From Lasiosphaeria ovina (Eukaryota; Ascomycota; Sordariomycetes; Sordariales; Lasiosphaeriaceae), in NCBI GenBank assembly GCA_033439765.1, contig JAULSN010000004.1, positions 3,420,001-3,484,000 on the forward strand: DNA of 64,000 nt, in the 5' to 3' direction. Positions 1 to 9,220 of the stretch are shown here, piece after piece. The notes beneath the pieces are model-generated. The model searched no databases, was not told the origin of the DNA, and saw only the letters and a list, made by a program, of their open reading frames with translations. How positions within the stretch are numbered: position 1 is the stretch's first letter; every line of letters begins with the position of its first letter. The position numbers and the translations under genes were made by a program.

Positions 1-44
1 CGCTTGTGTGACTCTGATCCCAAACACACAAACCCGATGAGATC

Positions 45-1898
45 ATGAACGACTTCTCCACGAGGCCAGCCAGGCCGCTTCCATTCTCTGACGAGTTTGC
101 TTCTGCGGATGAGTACGTTGACAGCCTGCTGCACTTCGCCGCGAATTCGGAGCTGTTCCAATTTCTCTGTGGCGGCGTCCACATCCTGGACTTCTTCACC
201 GGCGAGCCTGGTCTGTTTATTTCGGCCGTGCCCCCAGAATGGCAGCCCTTTCTCCTCGAGTATGAGCCCATGGAGCTCATGGATCTCCTAATGCGGGACG
301 ACCTGGCCGAGGCCTCGCAGCGGAGCGGCTCGAGGGCCCCGCCCGAGAGTCTCCTGCGCTATGTCAAGGACGTCCGCCGCCTCTCCCTGCGGCGCTCGTT
401 CCGCCCGGACAAGCCGAGGCTGTCTGTCCTTCCCCGGTCTGTGGCTCTCGGCATGAAGACCAAAAAGGTTCACGAAGTCACCCATTTTGCCGGCTACATC
501 GACAGGCTCGCCGACCACGTCGCCCGCGTCTCGGGCAAGCCCTTGACTCACCTTGTAGACTTTGGGAGCGGCCAGAACTACCTTGGCCGCACCCTGGCCA
601 GTCCTCCCTACAACCGGCATATAGTTGCCGTCGAGAGCAAGGAGGCTAACATGGCAGGCGCCAAGGACCTCGACATCCTGTCCGGGCTCGCAGAGCGCGA
701 GAAGCGCGTGCGCAACAAGAAGCTCTACCATCGGATTGCCGAGTCTGTCGATCCGTCGCTGCGCAACGACGAGGAGGCTCTCAAGTGCGCCGCAAAAGCC
801 CTCGGCGTGACAGACGACGAAATTGCCACCATTGACCTCAGATCTAGAAAGGAGCTCCAGGCCATATACACAGCCGAAGAGGGAAAAGGCTCCATCGACT
901 ATGTCGTCGGCCGCCTGGAGCACGCTGATCTGGCAGACGTGATATCGCAACTACCCATCAACGAGGCCGCGCTCAAGTCCGAGAATCTCCGCATGATGGC
1001 CGTATCCATCCACTCGTGCGGCAACCTGTCACACTACGGCATCCGGTCAATGGTCTCGAATCCGTCCATCCAGGCCGTCGCTATCGTAGGCTGCTGCTAC
1101 AACCTTCTGACTGAGAAGCTGGGGCCGCCGTCGTACAAGCCTCCATTCAGCCGGCCAACTCTCCAACCCATCAATGCACGCGTCGCCCGGGAGTCGGAGA
1201 AGCGTGACCCCCAAGGCTTCCCCATGAGCGAGCGTCTCTCGACGTATAACGAGCGGGGGATCCGGCTGAACATAACAGCGAGGATGATGGCCTGCCAGGC
1301 GCCTGGAAACTGGACCGAGCAAGACAGCGACGGCTTTTTCACTCGGCATTTTTATCGCGCCGTCCTGCAAAAGATATTCCTCGATAAGGGTGTCATCACT
1401 CGAGTTTACCACACTAATGAGCCTGGTGCTGGTGCTGGTGCTGGTGCTGGTGCTGGTGCTGGTGCTGGTGCTGGCGCTGGTGCTGAGGGTAGCGGTGCGG
1501 AGAGCCCGTTCAACTCTAGCACCAACCCGGTTATCATCGGCTCCCTTCGCAAGCAGTGTTACTCTTCCTTTGTGGCCTATATCCGAGGGGCGATAGCAAA
1601 GTTGACAACTAACGCTGACTTTGGCCAATACAGTCAGGTAATTAGGGACAAGATAGGCGATATCACGGATGAAGAGATCGCAGAGTACGAAGAAAAACAC
1701 CGATACCGTAAGAAGGAGCTCAGCGCCGTATGGAGCCTGATGGCCTTCAGCGCGTGCGTGGTTGAGTCACTTATCGTCACAGATCGCTGGCTGTTTCTTA
1801 GAGAACACTCCGATATCGTCCGCGACTGCTGGGTGGAGACCGTGTTCGATTACCGAGAGAGCCCGCGCAACCTAGTCGTCGTCGGCATAAAGAGATAA
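45..1898 (+). CDS. METTL25/RRNAD1-family methyltransferase-domain protein
   Basis: This is a single-exon gene of 617 aa. Residues about 150-240 hold a SAM-binding motif of the form DFGSGQNYLGR followed by VAVES. A later block (SIHSCGNLSHYG, then AIVGCCYNLLTEKLGPP) is the hallmark of the METTL25/RRNAD1 group. The N-terminal part, with CGGVHILDFFTGEP, is also typical of fungal members. The family is presumed to contain SAM-dependent methyltransferases, and the substrate of the fungal protein is not known to me. A perfect hexanucleotide tract at about 1422-1480 encodes an alternating Gly-Ala run between the core and the C-terminal part, probably a disordered linker. The ATG at 45 is the first in frame. 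The window edge is only 44 bases upstream, so an upstream exon cannot be excluded. Confidence 0.85.
   Translation: MNDFSTRPARPLPFSDEFASADEYVDSLLHFAANSELFQFLCGGVHILDFFTGEPGLFISAVPPEWQPFLLEYEPMELMDLLMRDDLAEASQRSGSRAPPESLLRYVKDVRRLSLRRSFRPDKPRLSVLPRSVALGMKTKKVHEVTHFAGYIDRLADHVARVSGKPLTHLVDFGSGQNYLGRTLASPPYNRHIVAVESKEANMAGAKDLDILSGLAEREKRVRNKKLYHRIAESVDPSLRNDEEALKCAAKALGVTDDEIATIDLRSRKELQAIYTAEEGKGSIDYVVGRLEHADLADVISQLPINEAALKSENLRMMAVSIHSCGNLSHYGIRSMVSNPSIQAVAIVGCCYNLLTEKLGPPSYKPPFSRPTLQPINARVARESEKRDPQGFPMSERLSTYNERGIRLNITARMMACQAPGNWTEQDSDGFFTRHFYRAVLQKIFLDKGVITRVYHTNEPGAGAGAGAGAGAGAGAGAGAEGSGAESPFNSSTNPVIIGSLRKQCYSSFVAYIRGAIAKLTTNADFGQYSQVIRDKIGDITDEEIAEYEEKHRYRKKELSAVWSLMAFSACVVESLIVTDRWLFLREHSDIVRDCWVETVFDYRESPRNLVVVGIKR
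1422..1482 (+). repeat. Hexanucleotide (GGTGCT)n coding microsatellite
   Basis: About ten copies of a GCTGGT-type hexamer, with one GGC variant, encode the Gly-Ala run of the METTL25-like protein. The repeat keeps the frame whenever whole hexamers are gained or lost, so length polymorphism would be tolerated. A sibling GCAGGT hexamer tract lies at 6990-7038. Confidence 0.9.
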
Positions 1899-3820
1899 GG
1901 AGGTAGCTGGGCGAAATAGACCACAACGTCGGAAAACGTCTCCTGCAGCCGCGGGCCTGGATCGGATCCCGCCCCCGGATCTCGCTTGCGAAGTGTGCCT
2001 CTCTGCATTAATGCTTGGCAAAGTTGTCGGCTGTCGTGGCCATTAACCAGACTCGAGCCCGCCCCTCCAACGGAGCTGGCTCGGCCCGACGAGTCCTGGG
2101 GAGGCCGTGACTCTCCTCTGCGCCTCTTGTCATTTTAAGAGATGGCAGCTATACGGTGTTTTGTGTCCCCTAAAAGCCAGCAACATCATGATCAAGCATA
2201 GCGTCCATAGACGGCGAGAGTGAGGTATCACCGGAAATGGGCGAGCCCTTCCCAACATTTCCCAACCCCCCTCGTGCACTGTTCCTCCTTCCTATCACAC
2301 GTTTCACAGCGGAGCTACTTGCACCTGCATCTTGCAGCCCTCATGCCCGTCTAGTGGCTGGCTACTTGTTGATGTGGCGCCCGCCAGGCACTTTGCGGTC
2401 AGTGTGCGTACGTACATCTCTCACCGGCTGCTATGACGCTCCTGTCTCCTGTCAGTTGTCATGTTCCACATGCGGTGCCCCGGTCACTTTTATGTGCTTG
2501 GCTCAGGATGTGGACCCATACGAGATGCCCGAGCGAGATGACAGGTTTGTCGCGCCATGACCGAGCTGAGGGGGATGCCCGCTGCCGACTGGCGTAAGGT
2601 CGCCCTCATTCCCCAGCTCGCTCGTCCCGTCCATGGAACACTCTGAGATGCACCCCACACTGCCCATTGCCAACCGAGATAACCGGGAAATACCGATTGG
2701 GACAGGCCGAGCGCGGCCAGGCACCGTGCCTTGATCCGTCCTACCTACGGTATCGTACCCAACATCCAACGGTGGGTGAAGGCAGCGGACCAACAGATGG
2801 GCCGACGAGAGTCGGTATTTCAAATCTGAAATAACCAAACAAGCGTCGAATGCAGGAACAAGACTACTGTGTAGACATAGGAGGTTGGAATCCGCGCTGC
2901 TGGCAACTGGCGGGCCTCGGTCCCTCCCTCTGTCTCTACCTCGTCATGAGAGCGTACAGACTGTACCTGTAGTAGCTGAGGTGAATTGCGCTAGAGGGCG
3001 GGAAGGGTGATCGGCGACGCGGGGGGAGGAGGCACCACTCTCCCAGGTCGTCGTTTCGTTGGCCACCCAGCCGTGCGCAAAATGTCGTGCATCGTCCAAA
3101 CACTTCCAGTCGGCAGGCGCCACGGCTCACCCCGACAATGACACAGGTTGTTGGGTTGGGCTGGTTCGATCCCGCCGTTTGGCCGGTTTCCCCGAAATCC
3201 CGCAGCGATCAGCGCATTAGCATGGCATATTTGTTTTCACCTGAAAGACCCAGGCGCATCGGGGCGCAGTGGTCCCAGATGTATGTCTCATCTTTCGCAA
3301 CCCAGCCCAGCCCGCGAGGGTGCCTAGGTTAGGTTGTTTGTGGTGGTGAGCGCTGCGAGAATCGCGTGAGTGGGAGAGAGGGCAGACGGGGGGGTTGTTC
3401 GGAAAGCGGGTGCGGGGGTGTTTGAGCTCAATCCCACCCTTTGAGAAGCCCATCCTCCAAGCCGAACCCCGCCAAAAAAGGGTCCTACCCTGGAAATGGA
3501 ACCACCGCTGCGTCTACCTAACGCCGGGTATTCTGGGCATAATGAATTTACTCTCGTCTTTTTATGACGAGAGGCATCTCACCTCAGCCGATGCGGCTAT
3601 GGGAATCCCACAAGCTCGACACTAGAATCAGGTGGATTCTGGCACGAGTTCTCATTCTCATGCACATCTCCTGTGCTCCTAAGGTAGGCTGAGCCGCTAT
3701 TAGCTGAGGTACGGGCATCTTTCCCCCATGGAGCTGGAGGTGGGCAGCGGGAGGCGTTCCAGTGACCTGGCAACCTGGCAAAAGCCAAAAAGTCCCCCTT
3801 CCCGGATATCCCACCCACTC

Positions 3821-3900
3821 AACTGCCTCCAAAAATGGGGTGTGCAAGCAAGCCGTAAACAAGCCGCAACAGGAGCCTTAACCATTTTTGGAGGCAGTTG
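3821..3900. repeat. Perfect 19-bp inverted repeat with 42-nt spacer
   Basis: The left arm is 3821-3839 and the right arm is 3882-3900. They are exact reverse complements (CAACTGCCTCCAAAAATGG and CCATTTTTGGAGGCAGTTG). The pairing stops sharply at both ends. An RNA from either strand would fold into an 80-nt stem-loop. It could be a relic of a small inverted-repeat element or a small-RNA precursor. Confidence 0.85.
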
Positions 3901-3950
3901 CCATTGGGAGGGTTCTGGGTTCTCCCCCCACGTCTTGCCCCACTAGCACC

Positions 3951-3968
3951 TGCATGCAAATGCATGCA
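3951..3968. repeat. Duplicated TGCATGCA palindrome
   Basis: Two copies of the self-complementary octamer TGCATGCA are separated by AA, and the whole 18 bp can form a hairpin. It lies about 1.28 kb upstream of the CASTOR-like start. A double binding site for a dimeric factor is possible but unproven. Confidence 0.6.
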
Positions 3969-4528
3969 CCTCCAAAAGCCTCCTAGCTCGAGAGTCTCTT
4001 GGCGGGCATCGATCCGGATCTCTCTCCTAGGTAAAGTAGGTCTCCTTTCTCTCTCCTACCCCTCGCCGCCAGCATGGCCGATCGCATTGCTGCTTGGCTG
4101 AACTAGGCTGGGCTGCCACGGGTCCTACGTGTCTGTCTATCTCAGGTATCCTCTACCTGACGTATGTACTGTACATTCAATACAAAAGCCGAGGTGCTAT
4201 ATGCTGGGCTTTGTATGTCTTTGGGAAAAGGGAAAAGGGAAAAGGCCATCCATTGTCCGATTTGACACCACACACACGCACACTCCCTTTCTCGCACCTC
4301 CGTATATGCGGTCTCTTGGACCCTCCTCCCTCCTCTAAGTCGCTCCCGAGAGAAGCCATCACGTCATCAAACTACTCGAAATTGCTACCATAGCACTCAC
4401 TTCTTCCATATCCTCGCTGAGAAACGAAACCAGGAGAACAGAACAATAGGGGCCAGAGTGAGGCAGCAGCCTCCTCGCTCCCTAACTTAGCCAGGCGCTA
4501 GACATAACGAGATTGCTAGCGCTTTCAA

Positions 4529-4550
4529 CTCTCTCTCTCTCTCTCTCTCT
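4529..4550 (+). repeat. (CT)n microsatellite
   Basis: A run of about eleven CT dinucleotides lies in the presumed upstream or leader region of the CASTOR-like gene. CT-rich tracts are common in fungal promoters and leaders. Confidence 0.85.
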
Positions 4551-5250
4551 TGCTTGGTCTCCCCACCTTGGTCTGTCTCGGCCGTCATAACTGCAACAAG
4601 CACCTGGCGATCGAAACCCAGCAACGAACAATGGCTTTGAAATCTTGATTTGCCCTTCCTTTCTCGTCCCGCTACACGGTTTCCTCATCCGGTATTCATA
4701 TTACGAACCAAGACAGCCAGCCGGACAAGAAAGAAAAGCAACTACCTAACTTACCTAGCATCTGCCAGCTGTTGTTGAATGGCGTGATGCGACTCGTCAC
4801 TTTTCCTCCACCGCTTCCAATGTCTCAGAATTAGAAACCTCATTTCTATGCGTACAGTACACGCATGCACGTCGACGCCACGAAAAACCCCCCCCCAAAA
4901 ACCCAATCTTCTCGACACTTACAGACAGACCATTCAACTAGTTGTTCTGTCTGGCCATAGCCATCTCCACCCCCTCAGACACCTCTTGCCTACAAGGTTT
5001 CGCTTCCCGAGTCGATAATTTCTCCCTCTGTTGCTTTGAGCTCCCCATCGACAGCTGTTCCCTTTAACAGAAGCTTTTGAGAAAGTCGTCTTCATTTCAC
5101 TTTCTATCTGCTTGCTCCTGCTCTCTACCGTATTACAACACCTCCCACCCCTAGAACCTGCTCAGTTTCTAAGTGGGAGTTTGGACTTTCTGGGCGGCCG
5201 CTTCATGGGCCAGAACCTCTCGACCAGGACAAGCCGATAAATACTTGACC

Positions 5251-6668
5251 ATGAACGCACAGATAACCTTTCTTGTGAGTCCTCCCTCCTGCTCCGCAGT
5301 CTGCGGCCTGCACAGAATCCCAGAACCCAGCAAGATCATGGTCCCAAAGGAGCGGGCCCGGCCAATCCTACGGCCTGGGATCCGTGCACCTTTCCTAGCC
5401 GCGCGTTTGAGGTGGTTGGGAGTGGCCCAGTCTGTCGGGACACTTTGTTCCCCCACCCGCTCAAGCCGCGCCCAATCGTCTCGTCCCTCTTGCGCATTTT
5501 GGATACTGGCTGACGTTGGACTCCGCAGGACGAAACCTTGAGACTGATCCACATACCTCTGAGCCTCTACTCGAGCTTCCTCCAGCCAATTCTCAATGTG
5601 CTTCTCCCGAAGAGCCAGGGTGCCAGTGGAAGTGCCCAGCAACCCGAGCTCGAGAGCTCGACACTTGGCAACCAACATGGCTTCCTGAACATCAGCGTCA
5701 CCCCAATCGAGTGTTCGATTGTGTGCCACAGCGCCTGGGCCAAGAGTGTCTTTGAGCCGGCCATCAGGAAGCTACCCAAGGAGCTCTCCAAGACGGTCTC
5801 GATTTCCAAGGACTCGTATGCCGTCGTCTCGGTCATCAGCGCCGGCATGGATGCTGGCTCGAGGGTGGTCGACCTGACATCGCCTCTCGCACTGGCTGGC
5901 ATTCCCATCTTCTTCATAACGACGTACTACTCCGACTTCATCCTGGTGCCGACCAAGGACCGGCAGAGCGTCGTCCAGGCCCTCTTGGCCCGGGGCTTTG
6001 TCTTCTCCGAGGATGAGTCTTCGTTCAAGCCCGCCATTTCCCCAGCCCATAGCCGGGGGACGAGCCACAGCAGTGAGCCGCCGTCGACGCCGCCGCCGTC
6101 GAGTGTCGGCGAGCTGCAAACCCGAACGTTTGCGCTGCTCAAGAAGCGGAACGTGGTGCCGTACATAGACCCCGATCTGCAGCTGATACACTGCTCGGGC
6201 CGGGAGAAATCCTCCTTCAGGGGCTATTCGGACCGGCCCTCGATGGCCAGAACCCAGACCAACGGAAACCGCCGAAGCTGGTTCGACACGTTGGACACGA
6301 AGCTGTACATCAGCATCGTCTCGGCGCTGGCGTCTCAGCCGCGGTTCCTGTCCATCACCCTGGCCGAGGACGACCCGCCTTCGCTGCTCCTGGACAAGTC
6401 CCTGCTAGGCGTCTTTGGGGATTCCCTGGTAGGCCCTACCGAAGGCACGCTGGTCCCCATCTTCCTCGACCTCGACAATCTGCCCTTCGAGGCCACTGGG
6501 ATCGTTTCGGGCGTGGCCGGAAAGCTGGTGCAGGAGATGCGCATGATGGAGAGCGCCGAGCTGTCGTACCTCTCGACTGCGCGCGCTGGCGCCGTCATTC
6601 TCTCCGCCGAGCAGTCGGTGAAAGCCCTGGCCATCTTGACGCCCCTTCTGACCAAGGAGGAGCAGTGA
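5251..6668 (+). CDS. CASTOR-like tandem ACT-domain protein (ACT_7/GATSL family)
   Basis: Exons are 5251-5274 and 5529-6668, giving 387 aa. The first exon encodes only MNAQITFL. The 254-nt intron (GTGAGT..GCAG) is phase 0 and joins it to DETLRLIHIPLSLY. Two ACT-like halves match the animal CASTOR1 arginine sensor. The first has GIPIFFITTYYSDFILVP at about residues 132-149, equivalent to CASTOR1 STYQTDFILV. The second has LPFEATGIVSGVAGKLV near the C terminus. A Ser/Pro-rich linker lies between them. In animals CASTOR proteins bind arginine and relieve or impose GATOR2-dependent control of TORC1. Whether the fungal protein binds arginine is inference. It ends 424 bp from the end of the oppositely oriented YIH1-like gene. 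Confidence 0.75.
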
Positions 6669-6989
6669 TCGGGTAGGCGGGCTGTCTTCGGGGGCCAGAA
6701 AAAGGGGCGCGGGATGAGAAAAGGGGGTGGTGGGTACAAACTAAACTAAAACATCATATAGCACAAGGAGTCCAAAAAAGGGTGCGGGTTTGAGCAGTTC
6801 CTGAAGTCGGTTTTGACCAGACAAATCTGAAGGTTTTTCGAGATGGCCAATTATGAGCTTCAACCTTTCATATCTTAGTTCGAGCGGGGCGACATCGCCG
6901 TAGGTTTTATCTCGTCGTGGGACAGAAAAAGTTTGCAACGATTTCCAGTAGCCGCCGTTTAAATAGAGCAGTTGCGTTCTCATGAGTGA

Positions 6990-7038
6990 CGCAGGCGCAG
7001 GTGCAGGTGCAGGTGCAGGCGCAGGTGCAGGTGCAGTC
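6990..7038. repeat. GCAGGT hexanucleotide tract
   Basis: Imperfect GCAGGT/GCAGGC/GCAGTC repeats lie between the convergent CASTOR-like and YIH1-like genes, in the likely 3' UTR of the latter. The unit is related in sequence to the coding hexamer at 1422-1482. Confidence 0.8.
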
Positions 7039-7092
7039 GCAGTCGCACTAGCTTTTCACCGGATGCCGACCCAACATCCCAGCTTTTTTTTC

Positions 7093-8007
7093 TCATTTCC
7101 CATGGCCTTTCCTCTTGGCCGCCGCCGAGTCACCAACCAGACCGGCCTTGACAAAGGCGTCGCGGGCGGCGGCGTTGATGAGCGCGAAGCGGCGAGGCCC
7201 CAACTTCTGGCCGCCGTACCACCGCGTCACCACCACCACAGTGTCCCACAGGTCCATGAGCTGCATCAGGTGCAGCAGGCGGCCCCCCGCCGCCGTCTCG
7301 CCGTCGTCGTCGCAGTCCTGGAACGTCGCCCCACCGGCCCCGCGGATCCGCCACGCCGTCATGTTGTGCGTCGCCCCCCGCACCCGCCGGTCGCTCGCGA
7401 GTAAGTGGCGGATGTACCGCGCCGCCTGTGCGGGCGACGATGCCGCCGCGCACCGCGCGACGAATGTCGATTTGAGCTCGACGACGGGGTCGGATATCAC
7501 CCACGCCGCAGCTTCTTCGTCGGTTTCGTTTTCATCGTCATGGATGGCCGCAGACTGCTGCTCCTCCTCCTCCTCCGTCACCGCATCTTCGTCTTCATCA
7601 TCACGGTGGTGCACAGCGGCAGCGGATGCAGCGGCGTCCTCCTTGAACCGCTCGAGCGCGTCAAACAGACACACCTGCCCCGGCGCGTACACGGCGGCCA
7701 CGGCGCCGCGGAACAGTTGTAGATCGCGCGCCGCCGCCCCGCGCTTGCTGCCGCCGCTGCTGCTGTGCGTGCCCACCACCGCGGGCGGTGCCGCTGCGGG
7801 GTACGCCGCGGGGAAATGCAGGCGTAGTGATGATGATGATGATGACTCTGGGTTAGGGGAGGGGTCAAGGGGGGGCAGGCGCAGGATGTAAGTTTCTAAG
7901 TTTGATGTGTTTGGTGTGTCTGAGGATGATAATGGGTACGGGGTCAGTGTGTCGTCCCCGTAGATGGAGTTGATGGCTTCTATTTCGTCGAGGAGCTCTT
8001 CTGACAT
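7093..8007 (-). CDS. YIH1/IMPACT-type protein (RWD + IMPACT domains)
   Basis: This is a single-exon gene of 304 aa. The N terminus (MSEELLDEIEAINSIYGDD) is a classical RWD start, and the RWD domain spans about residues 1-105 with a Ser-rich insertion. A Glu/Asp-rich acidic linker follows. The C-terminal IMPACT (UPF0029) domain at about 185-290 carries THNMTAWRI, the DDDGETAAGGRLL loop and VVVVTRWYGGQKLGPRRF. In yeast, Yih1 competes with Gcn2 for Gcn1 through its RWD domain and so dampens eIF2-alpha phosphorylation during amino-acid starvation. The same role is likely here. It starts 1.2 kb from the divergently transcribed DUF3433 gene. Confidence 0.9.
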   Translation of the reverse strand: MSEELLDEIEAINSIYGDDTLTPYPLSSSDTPNTSNLETYILRLPPLDPSPNPESSSSSSLRLHFPAAYPAAAPPAVVGTHSSSGGSKRGAAARDLQLFRGAVAAVYAPGQVCLFDALERFKEDAAASAAAVHHRDDEDEDAVTEEEEEQQSAAIHDDENETDEEAAAWVISDPVVELKSTFVARCAAASSPAQAARYIRHLLASDRRVRGATHNMTAWRIRGAGGATFQDCDDDGETAAGGRLLHLMQLMDLWDTVVVVTRWYGGQKLGPRRFALINAAARDAFVKAGLVGDSAAAKRKGHGK

Positions 8008-9220
8008 TTTTCTTGTAAGGAGTGGAAGGAGGTGTGGTTGGTGTGGTGAAAGTGAAGGTAGGTGTGCATATGTGTCTGTTCAACCGCGGAAGTGATTGAG
8101 TGGTGTGGTGATGTGACGCCGGATGTGCGGTGATGGTGATGAGTGGGTGTAAGTGGGGCGGTTTGAACAACTGTGGTCTTGGATTTTAAGGTTAGGGTTA
8201 TCTGCTGGTGTGAGGCGTGGATGGATAGCACTGCTACGGCTGTAACATTCTCATTCAGATTTTCAGGCAAGTTGGGTTGGGATGATAGCCGACTTTTGAT
8301 TACCTCTTTGTTGAACCGGTCATCTATAGGCATTTACTCGGTTCGGATGGCATCTAGGACCTAGGAACCCAACCTGGCTTGTCAGTGCCGAGTCGAGAAG
8401 CTCGTGTAAAACTGTATAATATTTCCGTCCATACATTACGGCATATCATTCCCAGTACTTACCCATCTGCTCTCTCTCAAGCCGAAATAATATATTACCT
8501 CACAAAAATATAAGAAAACTGAAGGGAGAACCATTCTGACGGCAACTTCGCACCGGCCCTGTCGGACAACATCGCGGGCCGTTACCTAGGGCGGGCCGAG
8601 TATAAGCAGCCCCCCTGTCCCCCGCGAGGCAAGGCAGCGTTTCACTTTTCTCGTCGCCTTTCTGTTCCAAGCAAACAATTGGACTACTTACCGCCCTGAA
8701 CACCAACCTTGAGTCCTTAGCTAAAGCCGCCCACGAACTCAACCTTGTTTGCCTTGCCGTTGTTTACATGTTGGCTGGAATGTGTAATTTAGCGTCCGCG
8801 TCTGTGGAAACGCACAGTGTACGGATAGACCTTCAACGCGTACGGATACCCAAGGCAGGGAGGGTAAAGCCAATGGATATCGATGAGTTGACCAGATATG
8901 GCGGGCTTCTACAATCCAAATTTTTTGTGGTGCTATTCTCAGCTTTGGGAGCAAATGCACTGTGCAAGCTGCGCAGCATCGTCTTTGACAGCGCTTAGCT
9001 GGCGGCGCTTGTTGCCTTGTCCTTGCCAAGATGCCCACATATTGACCGTGACGGGACGGCCCCCAACCCGCCCGGGCCAGGCCACGATTGAGGCCGGGGC
9101 GATCAACGGCTGCCCTCATATATGAATCTGGCTGGCCGGGTCAGTCAGTCAGTCGCTGGAGAATAATGGCCAGGTCCTCGCTGCGTCTCTCGCAGCCTCT
9201 CCTTCTCCCTCTTCTTCACC
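8008..9220. other. Divergent intergenic region
   Basis: This 1.2-kb spacer lies between the 5' ends of the YIH1-like (-) and DUF3433 (+) genes and presumably holds both promoters. I see no gene. A single GTTAGGGTTA at 8191-8200 is too short to be telomeric. Confidence 0.6.

Larger units (their letters stand above)
1899..5250. other. Intergenic region and long leader of the CASTOR-like gene
   Basis: I see no convincing coding region in these 3.35 kb. Open frames are short, lack family motifs and overlap each other on both strands. The region holds a perfect 19-bp inverted repeat (3821-3900), a duplicated TGCATGCA palindrome (3951-3968), a CT microsatellite (4529-4550) and pyrimidine-rich sequence up to the ATG at 5251. 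The last part looks like a promoter and long 5' leader. Confidence 0.6.

Noticed and set aside
3163..3173. GGTTCGATCCC resembling a tRNA B box
   Set aside because: The flanks do not form a T-arm stem and no A box, anticodon arm or acceptor stem could be placed at the right distances.
8191..8200. GTTAGGGTTA, telomere-like
   Set aside because: Little more than one repeat unit, internal to a divergent promoter; no array.
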